Below, piece by piece: positions 45,323 to 53,226 of a DNA stretch of 64,000 nucleotides. Within the stretch, counting starts at the first letter, position 1; each line of letters begins with the position of its first letter. This DNA is from Stagnimonas aquatica (GTDB taxonomy: Bacteria; Pseudomonadota; Gammaproteobacteria; Nevskiales; Nevskiaceae), in contig NZ_RJVO01000010.1 in assembly GCF_003730135.1 (NCBI RefSeq), forward strand, positions 1-64,000, given 5' to 3'. The position numbers were made by a program, and so were the translations under genes. The notes below the pieces were generated by a model. That model worked only from the letters and a program-made list of their open reading frames with translations. It ran no database searches and was not told where the DNA came from.

Positions 45323-46742
45323 ACAGCACCATCAGCAGCAGCATCGGCAACTGACTCAGCGTGGCCTGGCGCCGGCCGGGGAAGCAGCGCAGCGCTTCCA
45401 GATGCGCGATCACCACGCTGACGATGTGGCCGAACACGATCAGGCCCACCTGGGTATGCCAGACCCGGCCCATGTCGGGGATCACCGCCGAGCGTAACCA
45501 GCCGGCGGTGCCGAACAGGTTCCAGCGCCAGCCGAAGGGATCGGACAGCATCGGCACGATCTTCACGCCCTGGATCATCAGCAGCGTGTAGTAGTGCGTG
45601 AGGTGATAGACCAGGGCGATGGGCAGCAGCGAATAGGCAAAGCGCAGCGCCAGTTCACGCAGTGGCAGCTGGCTGCCGGCGAGCGCCCGCGACAGCCATA
45701 GGCAGCCCAGATACAGCGCCAGGTAGAGGAACGGCGAGAGCAGCAGGGCCAGGGTCTGCCAGACCCGGTAAAGCTCGCTCAAGCGCGGGTAGGCCAGCGC
45801 CGGCTCGGCGCCCACCCAGGGTTTCAGCAGCGCGTAGACATCGGTCCAGAACAGCCGCACCCAGGGCACGGTCTCGCGCAGGCCGTCGAACGCCGTCGAC
45901 GACAGCATGAACAGGATGAAGACCAGCAGGCTGCCGTGCTCGGCACGCGACTGCAGCAGCCCGGAAAACGGCCAGCGCAGATAGACCCGGGTGCAACCGT
46001 CCTGCCGCCGGATGTCGAGCGGCGCCATCAGCGCGATCAGCCGCAGGAACACCGCAAACAGCTCGCCGTAACGGAACCAGGCCCGCAGGCCCCAGAGCCA
46101 GACTCCCAGCAGATTGATCGCGCCGTAGGCGAGCAGCGCCCGGGCCAGCGAGGGCGGTTTGCTATGGCCGAACAGCTCCAGCCAGATAAAGCCCATGTAC
46201 AGCGCCAGCGCCGGCCAGTAGCCATAGCGCTCCGGCTGCCGCAGCCGGCCGCGCGCGTAGTCCGGCCACAGCCGCGCCAGGCCCTGGGCCAGGGTCTGCC
46301 AGGGATTGATCCGGGCATAGAGATCGCCCAGCAGCGCGCTCAGGTAGGCGAAGCCCAGCACGAAGCAGACCCAGAACAGGGTCATGTTGATGTTGGTGTA
46401 GGGGTTGCGGCTGCCGACCAGCCCGGCGACCACGCAGAGCAGCAGCGCGGCCAGGCTCGCGGCGCGCAGCAGCCCCGGCAGCCGCCAACGACGCAGCGCG
46501 CGCAGCAGGGCGGAGTCGGTCAGCTCGCGTGTCGCCCCGCCGCTGCCAGTCGCCCCGCCGCTGCCAGTCGCGCCGGTCCTGAGGAAGTAGCCGGCGACCA
46601 GGAACGACAGCAGCAGCGCCGCCGCCGCCCCGTAGGCGTACAGCCAGAACGGGACCGGCAGGTTGTACTGGCGGCCAAAGGAGTGGGCGCTGGCCAGCGC
46701 CGGCGACAGCAGCGCAAGCGCCAGCGCCAGCCGCCGGCTCAC
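45270..46742 (-). CDS. polytopic membrane protein, possible fenitrothion-hydrolase-family relative
   Basis: A 490-residue protein with a cleavable-looking start (LALALALLSPALASA) followed by HSFGRQYNLPVPFWLYAYGAAA and about 11-12 transmembrane segments. Conserved-looking elements include GSRNPYTNINMTLFWVCFVLG, DLYARINPWQTL, LTHYYTLLMIQGVKIVPMLSDPFG, and DMGRVWHTQVGLIVFGHIVSVVIAH, with several membrane histidines that could bind metal or heme. Proteins of this type are sometimes annotated as fenitrothion hydrolase; I recall this only loosely and do not infer the activity. It overlaps the upstream cupredoxin-like gene by 4 bases, so the two likely work together. Confidence 0.6.
   Translation of the reverse strand: MSRRLALALALLSPALASAHSFGRQYNLPVPFWLYAYGAAAALLLSFLVAGYFLRTGATGSGGATGSGGATRELTDSALLRALRRWRLPGLLRAASLAALLLCVVAGLVGSRNPYTNINMTLFWVCFVLGFAYLSALLGDLYARINPWQTLAQGLARLWPDYARGRLRQPERYGYWPALALYMGFIWLELFGHSKPPSLARALLAYGAINLLGVWLWGLRAWFRYGELFAVFLRLIALMAPLDIRRQDGCTRVYLRWPFSGLLQSRAEHGSLLVFILFMLSSTAFDGLRETVPWVRLFWTDVYALLKPWVGAEPALAYPRLSELYRVWQTLALLLSPFLYLALYLGCLWLSRALAGSQLPLRELALRFAYSLLPIALVYHLTHYYTLLMIQGVKIVPMLSDPFGWRWNLFGTAGWLRSAVIPDMGRVWHTQVGLIVFGHIVSVVIAHLEALRCFPGRRQATLSQLPMLLLMVLFTAAGLWILAQPIQSGR
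46531..46571. repeat. in-frame 18-bp tandem repeat (2.3 copies)
   Basis: The unit GTCGCCCCGCCGCTGCCA occurs at 46531-46548 and 46549-46566 and begins again at 46567. It encodes repeated GATGSG residues in the loop after the first transmembrane segment of the membrane protein at 45270-46742. Because 18 is divisible by 3, copy-number change keeps the frame. Confidence 0.85.
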
Positions 46743-47227
46743 TGCGGCTGGACTTCCAGGGCGCCGAGGTCGATGTGGCCGGCCTTGCTGTGCAGCTCCA
46801 TCTCGAAGCGCCCGGCGTGGTCGGCGCGGAAGCTCAGCAGCGCCGGCATGCCGGCCTGCACCTTGGCTTCCAGATCGTAGCCGTGCAGGTGCAGTTCGCC
46901 GGCGCGGTCGCTGCGCAGCTGCAATTCCACCTGCGCACCCTGCGACAGCCGGAAGCTCTGTGGCTCGCCGAGCAGGCGGCCTTCGGCGATCTGCAGCTCC
47001 AGTCGTTGCACCGCCGGCGCCGGTGCAGGCGCGGGCGCGGGGGCCGGGTCGACGGCGGCCGACGGTGCGACCGCACTGGCCGCAACTGCCGGGGTCGGGG
47101 TCGGGGTCGGCTTGAACAGCCAGAACAAGCCGACCAGCAACAGCAGGCCGATGGCGAGGGTGATCAGGGTATTGCGCATGGGGTCTTGCGGGTTCGCGGG
47201 CGGGTTATGCGAAGGCGTTTTTACCAT
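46739..47227 (-). CDS. membrane-anchored cupredoxin-like protein
   Basis: A 162-residue protein with one N-terminal transmembrane helix (LITLAIGLLLLVGLFWLF, residues 19-36), then an Ala/Pro linker, then a beta domain from about residue 75. The beta domain reads LHLHGYDLEAKVQAGMPALLSF and GRFEMELHSKAGHIDLGALEV, the pattern of cupredoxin-like domains. The usual Cys-Met copper ligands are not evident, though several histidines are. A second start at 47179 (MRNTLITL) is possible. The gene overlaps the downstream membrane-protein gene as ATGA, indicating a two-gene unit. Confidence 0.65.
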   Translation of the reverse strand: MVKTPSHNPPANPQDPMRNTLITLAIGLLLLVGLFWLFKPTPTPTPAVAASAVAPSAAVDPAPAPAPAPAPAVQRLELQIAEGRLLGEPQSFRLSQGAQVELQLRSDRAGELHLHGYDLEAKVQAGMPALLSFRADHAGRFEMELHSKAGHIDLGALEVQPQ

Positions 47228-47327
47228 AGGTGCGAACCTGCATATGTCACTAGCATGACGGCCCTAAAAGAACACCGGCGCCCGCCAGGGACGACCGGTC
47301 CTCGGCGGTTGATTCAGGAGAGTCCCG

Positions 47328-49463
47328 ATGCGCCCTTGGTCCCTTGCGGTTTCCGCGCTGCTGCTTGGCGTCGTGCTGGTTGGCTGCGGCAGTTCCGAAC
47401 GCCCGCAGGATGGCGATGGCGTTTCGCCGACGCCGGCACTGCCCACCGCCAAGACCCGCTACGACCTCGCCAACGGCTGCTGGGCGCTGCAATCGCGCGC
47501 CACCCAGGGCTGGTGCGCGCGTAGCGGCAGCGGTTATGCGATGAGCGCCGCAACCGCCAAGGCGGCCGAGCCGTTCTTCCTGAAGCCGACCGCGCTCGGC
47601 AAGTACATGGTCTATGACCAGAGCCGCGCCTTCCTGACCGGCAACGGCAGCGCGGTCAGCAGCAGCACCGCCCTGGGCGAGGCCATCGACTGGACCATCG
47701 ACGGCGATCTCGACCAGGGCTACACGCTCTACTCCGCCTCCGAGGCCGGCTACCTCAGTGCCGCAGCCGACGGCAGCCTGAGCCTGGTCGCCAACGCCGC
47801 CAATGCCGGCAAGTTCGGCTTCGAGTGGGTGGAGAATTGCAGCGAGTTCCCCGAGATCGCCACCAACACTCAGGGCGAGACCTTCAAGGGCAATGGCGAG
47901 GACCAGCCGGTGCTCGGCTTCGCCGACGTGCACGTGCACATCTCCGCCACCGACTTTCTTGGTGGCGCGCACTACGGCTACCCCTACTCGCGCTTCGGCG
48001 TCGAGGACGCGGTGGGCAGCTGCCAGGCCAAGCACGGCCCCAACGGCCGCCTGGATCTGGTCGGCAATCTCTACGCCGGCACCCCGGAAGCCACCCACGA
48101 CAACATCGGCTGGCCCAGCTTCATCGACTGGCCGGCGGCGCATTCGCTGACCCACGAGGCGATGTACTACAAGTGGGTGGAGCGGGCCTGGAAGGCGGGC
48201 CTGCGGCTGATGGTCAACAACCTGGTGGAGAACGAGGTGCTCTGCCGGCTTGCCGCCACCACCCAGTTGCAGCCGCTGAAGAACTGCAACGAGATGGACA
48301 GCGCCGTCTCCCAGGCCGACTTCATGCACCGCATGCAGGACTACATCGACGCCCAGGAAGGCGGCCCCGGCAAGGGCTGGTACCGCATCGTCACCACGCC
48401 GCAGGAAGCCCGCAAGGTGATCAACGACGGCAAGATGGCAGTGGTGCTGGGCATCGAGATCTCGCACCTGTTCAACTGCAACGTGCGCTACCTCGCCAAC
48501 CTCACCGAAGTCAGCGGCTGCACCGAGACCGACATCGACGAGCAGATGGACCGCCTCTACGATCTGGGCGTGCGGCAGATGTTCCCGATCCACGAGTTCG
48601 ACAATGCCTTCGGCGGCAACGGCATCTTCAACGGCTTGATCCTCAACATCGGCAACTTTGCCGATACCGGCAAGTTCTGGGGCACCTACGACTGCCCGGA
48701 GGACGACTACCTCTACGGCGCCGGCGCGATCATGAGCACGGTGCCGGGCCTGGGCAACGATCCGCTCACCGCCCTGCTGCTGCCCATCCTCAACGGCGCG
48801 GTGCCGCTCTACAGCTCCAGCAAGCTGCAGTGCAATTCGCGGAGCATGACCAACCTCGGCGAATACGCGTTCAAGAAGATGATGGAGAAGAAGATGATCA
48901 TCGAGGTCGATCATCTGGAGCTGAAGATGAAGAACCAGCTGCTCGACCTCGCCGAGGCGCAGACGCCGGTGTATCCGCTGGTGTCCACCCACGGCGGCCA
49001 TGGCGGCATCAGCATGACGCAGGCGCAGCGCATCCTCGCCGGCGGCGGCCTGATCTACCCCTACAAAGGCAACGGCCGCCAGCACGTCGAGATGCTCAAC
49101 CGCCTCAAGCCGATCAAGAGCGACAAGTACCTGTTCGCGCTCGGCTACGGCGCCGACACCAACGGCATGGGCTCGCAGGCCAACCCGCGCGGCAGCGAGG
49201 CGGTGCCGGTGAGCTACCCATTCACCCTGTTCCAGGGCAGCGACTGGGGCCCGCAGTTCGCCAAGGTGGCGCCGGTGACCTTCGACGAGCAGGTCAGTGG
49301 CGAGCGAGCCTTCGACATCAACGCCGAGGGCATGGCCCACTACGGCCTGGTGGCCGACTTCGTTGAGGAAGTGCGGATCGAGGGCGGGCGCGAAGCGCTG
49401 GACGCGCTCTACAACTCCGCCGAAGGCTATCTGCAGATGTGGGAGCGCACGCTCAACCGCTGA
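47328..49463 (+). CDS. lipoprotein with N-terminal beta domain and M19 dipeptidase-like domain
   Basis: A 711-residue protein with signal and lipobox LVGC (Cys20). Residues 45-165 form a beta-trefoil/fascin-like segment (FLKPTALGKYMVYDQSRAFLT, YTLYSASEAGYLSAAADGSL). The rest resembles membrane dipeptidases of family M19: FADVHVHISATD, VVLGIEISHLF, MFPIHEFDNAFGG, VSTHGGHGG and FALGYGADTNGMG are counterparts of the metal and substrate motifs. The first motif is HxH rather than HxD. It has a strong AGGAG ribosome site. It is probably an outer-membrane-anchored hydrolase; the substrate is unknown. Confidence 0.7.
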   Translation: MRPWSLAVSALLLGVVLVGCGSSERPQDGDGVSPTPALPTAKTRYDLANGCWALQSRATQGWCARSGSGYAMSAATAKAAEPFFLKPTALGKYMVYDQSRAFLTGNGSAVSSSTALGEAIDWTIDGDLDQGYTLYSASEAGYLSAAADGSLSLVANAANAGKFGFEWVENCSEFPEIATNTQGETFKGNGEDQPVLGFADVHVHISATDFLGGAHYGYPYSRFGVEDAVGSCQAKHGPNGRLDLVGNLYAGTPEATHDNIGWPSFIDWPAAHSLTHEAMYYKWVERAWKAGLRLMVNNLVENEVLCRLAATTQLQPLKNCNEMDSAVSQADFMHRMQDYIDAQEGGPGKGWYRIVTTPQEARKVINDGKMAVVLGIEISHLFNCNVRYLANLTEVSGCTETDIDEQMDRLYDLGVRQMFPIHEFDNAFGGNGIFNGLILNIGNFADTGKFWGTYDCPEDDYLYGAGAIMSTVPGLGNDPLTALLLPILNGAVPLYSSSKLQCNSRSMTNLGEYAFKKMMEKKMIIEVDHLELKMKNQLLDLAEAQTPVYPLVSTHGGHGGISMTQAQRILAGGGLIYPYKGNGRQHVEMLNRLKPIKSDKYLFALGYGADTNGMGSQANPRGSEAVPVSYPFTLFQGSDWGPQFAKVAPVTFDEQVSGERAFDINAEGMAHYGLVADFVEEVRIEGGREALDALYNSAEGYLQMWERTLNR

Positions 49464-49548
49464 ACCTTCGCGCTGGACCGGGGCGCTAACGGCGGCGGCA
49501 GACTGGTAGTCTTGCCGCCCGAGGAGACAACCACATTAGAGCCCTGAC

Positions 49549-51354
49549 ATGCCCGAACTGATCCAGCGTCGCGATCTCGACTTCCTGCTGCACGAATGGC
49601 TGCGCATTGAGACCCTCAGCCGCTACCCGCGCTACAGCGGCCAGGACCGCGCCAGCTACGACGACGTGATCGACGCCGCCACCGTGCTGGCCGAGGAGCA
49701 GTTCCTGCCGCACGCCGCCAAGCTCGATGCCAACGAGCCGCACTTCGACGGCGAGCGCGTGCACCTGATCCCGGAGGTGAAGGCGGCGCTCGATGCCTAT
49801 ATCGACGGCGGCTTCCTGGGCACCGCCTTCGCCAGCGAGCACGGCGGCCTGCAACTGCCCTACACCATCTTCCAGGCGGTCAGCGCGCTGTTTACCGCCG
49901 CCAACATCGGCACCGCCGGCTATCTGTTCCTGACCGGCGCCGCCGCCAACCTGCTGGCCGCGCACGGCTCGCCGGAGCAGCGCCAGCGCTACATGCGGCC
50001 GATGATCGAGGGCCGCTGGTTTGGCACCATGTGCCTGTCGGAGCCGCAGGCCGGCTCCAGCCTGGGCGACATCAAGACCCGCGCCAAGCCGCTGCCCGAC
50101 GGTGGCTATGCGATCAGCGGCAACAAGATGTGGATCTCCGGCGGCGAGCACGACCTGAGCGAGAACATCGTTCACCACGTGTTGGCGCGCATCGACGGCG
50201 CGCCAGCCGGCGTCAAGGGCATCTCGCTGTTCATCGTGCCCAAGTACCGCGTCAACGCCGACGGCAGCCTGGGCGCGAAGAACGGAGTGCGGCTGATGGG
50301 CCTCAACCACAAGATGGGTTATCGCGGCACCACCAACACCGCACTCAGCTTCGGCGAACAGGGCGACTGCGTGGGCGAGCTGGTCGGCGCGCCCGGCCAG
50401 GGCCTGGCCTGCATGTTCCACATGATGAACGAGGCGCGCATCGGCGTTGGTCTCAGTGCCGTCGCCCTCGCCTCCGCCGGCTATCGCTACAGCCTCGACT
50501 ACGCCAAGACCCGGCTACAAGGCCGCCCGGCCAGCAACAAGAATCCGGAAGCCAAGCCGGTCGCGATCATCGAACACAGCGATGTGCGCCGCATGCTGTT
50601 GCAGCAGAAAGCCTATGTCGAAGGCGGCCTGGCGCTGTGCCTGTACTGCGCGCGGCTGGTGGACGAAGAGCTGGCCAACCCCGACGAGCAGGTCCGCGCC
50701 GACGCCCACCTGTTGCTCGACATCCTCACGCCCATCGCCAAGGCCTGGCCCAGCGAGTTCTGCCTGGAAGCCAACAAGCTCGCCATCCAGGTGCTCGGCG
50801 GCTACGGCTACACCCGCGACTATCCGGTCGAGCGGCTCTACCGCGACAACCGCCTCAACCCCATCCACGAAGGCACCAACGGCATCCAGGGCCTGGACCT
50901 CCTGGGCCGCAAAGTACTGATGCAGAACGGCGCCGCGCTCAAGCTGCTGCTCGGCCGCATCCAGGCCAGCATCGCCAGCGCCCGGGCCAGCGGCGACGCC
51001 GCGCTCACCGAATACGCCGACGCCCTGGCCAATGCCATCGACGCCGCCACCCGCACCACCATGACCCTGGGTGCCGCCGCCGCGCAGGGCAAGCTGGATC
51101 TCTTCCTCGCCAACGCCCATCTGTACCTGGAGATGATGGGCCACACCGTCATCGCCTGGCTGTGGCTACAACAGGCGGAACTGGCGACCAAGGCGCTACC
51201 TAGCGCCAGTGCCGCCGACCAGGACTACTACCAGGGCAAGCGTTGGGCCTGCCGCTACTTCATCCGCCACGAACTGCCGAAGGCGCTGCGCCAGGCGGAA
51301 CTGCTGGCAACGCTGGACGACACCACGCTGAATCTGCCGATTGCGGCGCTGTGA
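49549..51354 (+). CDS. acyl-CoA dehydrogenase, long form with C-terminal extension
   Basis: At 601 residues this belongs to the large bacterial acyl-CoA dehydrogenases used in beta-oxidation. The family blocks are clear: FGTMCLSEPQAGSSLGDIKT near residue 160, ISGNKMWISGGEHDLSENI, LMGLNHKMGYRGTTN, and the C-terminal FAD/CoA block IQVLGGYGYTRDYPVERLYRD and IHEGTNGIQGLDLLGRK (which carries the catalytic Glu of the family). An extra helical domain of about 130 residues follows. It stands alone, with no thiolase or enoyl-CoA hydratase alongside. It is unrelated in position to aidB at the other end of the window. Confidence 0.92.
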   Translation: MPELIQRRDLDFLLHEWLRIETLSRYPRYSGQDRASYDDVIDAATVLAEEQFLPHAAKLDANEPHFDGERVHLIPEVKAALDAYIDGGFLGTAFASEHGGLQLPYTIFQAVSALFTAANIGTAGYLFLTGAAANLLAAHGSPEQRQRYMRPMIEGRWFGTMCLSEPQAGSSLGDIKTRAKPLPDGGYAISGNKMWISGGEHDLSENIVHHVLARIDGAPAGVKGISLFIVPKYRVNADGSLGAKNGVRLMGLNHKMGYRGTTNTALSFGEQGDCVGELVGAPGQGLACMFHMMNEARIGVGLSAVALASAGYRYSLDYAKTRLQGRPASNKNPEAKPVAIIEHSDVRRMLLQQKAYVEGGLALCLYCARLVDEELANPDEQVRADAHLLLDILTPIAKAWPSEFCLEANKLAIQVLGGYGYTRDYPVERLYRDNRLNPIHEGTNGIQGLDLLGRKVLMQNGAALKLLLGRIQASIASARASGDAALTEYADALANAIDAATRTTMTLGAAAAQGKLDLFLANAHLYLEMMGHTVIAWLWLQQAELATKALPSASAADQDYYQGKRWACRYFIRHELPKALRQAELLATLDDTTLNLPIAAL

Positions 51355-51678
51355 CGGCCGGCTAGCAGAACAAGGCAGAGCGGAGAGGAAGCGGCGCGGT
51401 GGACGCGGGAGTCCACCGCCCGTAGGCTGCCGATCAAGCTGCGGCTGTGGGACCGCAGCGAATCCAATAATTCAGAAGGGGCTGCGCGGATGACGCATTT
51501 GCCGCTGACGTATAACGTGAGGCCATCTGTTGCCTCCCAGAATTCCGATTTTTCTTTCTGGTCAGGCAGTTGCCTGCCTTTCCGCGCCGATTCGTGCGCT
51601 GCCTGCTGCCGGATTAGCGATCACGGGCAGTGGATTAAGCGTCACGGCTGTGCTGGCTAATTGGCGTTAGAGTTTGCG
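51355..51678. other. non-coding region before the DUF2971 cassette
   Basis: No convincing gene is present. GC content falls from about 51480 onward. Two imperfect direct repeats lie at 51611-51626 (GGATTAGCGATCACGG) and 51632-51647 (GGATTAAGCGTCACGG). GATTAGC near 51612 can pair with GCTAATT near 51656, and GGCGTTAG (51663-51670) marks the probable left cassette junction. The left flank might be a relic recombination site (attI-like or a decayed attC), but the R'' box expected for an attC was not found. Confidence 0.5.
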
Positions 51679-52392
51679 ATGAAACTGTTTAACCTCACCG
51701 ACAGCAATCATGGCCTCCTGAACCTTGCTCTTCGACGCATCAAAGTGTCGCGTGTCGCCGACCTCAATGATCCGTTCGAGCTGCTGCCCGTCAACGTCAG
51801 GAATAAGGACCTCCGGGCGGCGTTGCGCCACAACCGCGATGAATTCAACAGGAAACGAGGCATTCTCTGCTTTAGCCCCAGTTGGTCTAGCCCGGTGATG
51901 TGGGCCCATTACGGCGACAAGCACAAGGGCATGGCCCTCGGCTTCGAGATTCCGGACCACCTGGTTGCCCAGGTTAATTACTCGGCAACTCTCCTCGACT
52001 TCGACGTCAGTGCCATTTCCGATCCCACACGCGCGGAAGATGAGACTAAGAAACTATTTGTCACGAAATACTCCGGGTGGTCGTATGAGGATGAAAGGCG
52101 CGTATTCGTGGATCTAGCCGAGTGCGAGGAAGAGGGCGGCCTACATTTCGCTCCCTTCAGCAAAGACATAAGACTTGAGGAGGTTGTGATCGGGGAACGT
52201 TCGTCCGCGAGCGTAAAGCGTGTGAAAGAACTGGTCTCGTCTTATCCGCACCCCATTCGTGTTCGCAAGGCCAGGTGTGCCTTTACGAAATACGGCGTCA
52301 CAGAGAATAGATATCGTGTCGCAAGCAAACGCTAACAACACGTTCCAGTGCGACGTCCTCGCCTTCGGCTCGGCCGCGCCTGAACGTGGGCG
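51667..52392 (+). mobile_element. solitary integron-type gene cassette (DUF2971)
   Basis: The unit runs from the TTAGAG after a G at 51666 to the G of the attC core site at 52392, about 726 bases. It has the cassette layout: one gene in the attC direction, a 12-base 5' leader, and a stop codon lying inside the attC R'' box. Base composition is visibly less GC-rich than all neighbours. No integrase or second clear attC is in the window, so it would class as a single attC outside an integron. The left core GTTAGAG differs from GTTRRRY in the last base. Confidence 0.72.
51679..52335 (+). CDS. DUF2971 domain protein
   Basis: A 218-residue protein starting at the ATG 51679. The DUF2971 hallmarks are present: LNDPFEL near residue 29, SPVMWAHYGDKHKGMALGFEI near residue 71, and KYSGWSYEDERRVFVDL near residue 128. 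No biochemical function is established for the family, though it is often seen in accessory and cassette-borne regions. Codon use is unlike the neighbours (more A/T in third positions). The stop TAA lies within the attC site. A role in stress or phage defence would be speculation from its cassette location. Confidence 0.85.
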   Translation: MKLFNLTDSNHGLLNLALRRIKVSRVADLNDPFELLPVNVRNKDLRAALRHNRDEFNRKRGILCFSPSWSSPVMWAHYGDKHKGMALGFEIPDHLVAQVNYSATLLDFDVSAISDPTRAEDETKKLFVTKYSGWSYEDERRVFVDLAECEEEGGLHFAPFSKDIRLEEVVIGERSSASVKRVKELVSSYPHPIRVRKARCAFTKYGVTENRYRVASKR

Positions 52393-52398
52393 TTGGGC
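52331..52398 (+). other. attC recombination site (about 68 bases)
   Basis: The R' core GTTGGGC (52392-52398) fits GTTRRRY. R'' is GCTAAC (52331-52336), pairing over 5 bases with GTTGG. L'' CACGTTCCAG (52339-52348) pairs with L' CTGAACGTG (52380-52388) and leaves one extrahelical C, as in genuine attC sites. Unpaired spacers (AA on one side, GGC on the other) separate the R and L stems. The 31-base terminal part contains a GCCTTCGGC mini-hairpin. The layout matches a folded single-strand attC substrate. Confidence 0.78.
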
Positions 52399-52525
52399 TA
52401 CGAAATGAGCATGGGTGAGCAAACTAGCCAGCGTAGCCCGGCTGCAAGCCGGGGCTTCCATCAAGCGAGCGACGATCTCCAGGCCCCTCCCACGACCGCG
52501 GCGCACCCCGTGGTTTTGACGGGCC
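52399..52525. other. non-coding gap after the cassette
   Basis: This 127-base gap separates attC from the persulfide dioxygenase stop. It contains a hairpin, AGCCCGGCT/AGCCGGGGCT, near 52436-52457, with no T-run in either direction. Nothing else is recognisable. Confidence 0.5.
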
Positions 52526-53215
52526 TCAGCCAGCCACCCGCCCGCAAGCCAGATTGGCCGGCACCGCCACATCCATCAGCTTCGGGGTCGGCAACTTGAG
52601 GCTGGCCATCAGCGCCGCGTACTCCTCGGCGCTGCGCACTTGCAGGCGCGGGTTCCAGCGCCGCTCCTCACCGATGCTGGAGACCGTCCAGCCCTTGTAG
52701 TCGTGGCCGGGGTAGACCAGGGTGTCGTCGGGCAGCTTCAAGAGCTTGTTGAACAGCGAGTCGTAGGCGGCATGGCTGTCGCCGTTCTGGAAGTCGGTGC
52801 GGCCGGTGCCTCGGATCAGCAGGGCATCGCCGGTGAACACCCGGTCGTCCATCACCAGGCTGTAGGACTCGTCGGTGTGGCCGGGGGTGTACAGGGCGCG
52901 CAGGCGCAGGCTGCCGATGCGCAGGGTCTCGCCGTCGCGGAAGCGCTCGCTCACACACTCGGCCTTGCTCTGCTCGCCCATGCGGGTGACGCAGGCGGTG
53001 GCGTCGCGCAGCGCACCCAGGGCGGTGACGTGGTCGGCGTGGGTGTGGGTATCGACCGCCACCAGCAAGCGCAGGCCGAGTTGCTCGATCAGCTGCAGGT
53101 ACTGCGCGCTGTGCTCGCGCACCGGGTCGACCAGCAGGGCCTCGCCGCCGGGGCCATCGGCCAGCAGGTAGCTGTAGGTGGAGGATTCGTGGTCGTAGAG
53201 CTGGCGGAACAGCAT
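52526..53215 (-). CDS. persulfide dioxygenase, ETHE1-like metallo-beta-lactamase fold
   Basis: A 229-residue non-heme iron enzyme that oxidises glutathione persulfide to sulfite. The metal motif THTHADHVT is near residue 57, followed by YTPGHTDESYSLVMDDRVFTGDALLIRGTGRTDFQ near 109-142 and the last His in VYPGHDYKGWTVSSIGEE near 168. The ETHE1-type GRTDFQ and DYKG segments separate it from glyoxalase II. The ATG at 53213-53215 has a GGAG site; the open frame extending upstream to 53788 is not coding. It is the last gene of a leftward unit with TauE/SafE and a CsoR-family repressor. Confidence 0.9.
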   Translation of the reverse strand: MLFRQLYDHESSTYSYLLADGPGGEALLVDPVREHSAQYLQLIEQLGLRLLVAVDTHTHADHVTALGALRDATACVTRMGEQSKAECVSERFRDGETLRIGSLRLRALYTPGHTDESYSLVMDDRVFTGDALLIRGTGRTDFQNGDSHAAYDSLFNKLLKLPDDTLVYPGHDYKGWTVSSIGEERRWNPRLQVRSAEEYAALMASLKLPTPKLMDVAVPANLACGRVAG

Positions 53216-53226
53216 GGGGTTTCTCC

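Noticed and set aside
47250-49340. A 696-residue leftward frame opposite the M19-like lipoprotein gene
   Set aside because: No recognisable domain, no ribosome site, and composition of a shadow; the plus-strand gene has a lipobox and metal motifs.
51509-51672. A second full attC formed by TATAAC near 51511 and GTTAGAG at 51666
   Set aside because: The possible R boxes pair over only 4-5 bases, and no convincing L''/L' complement exists between them; kept only as a possible relic.
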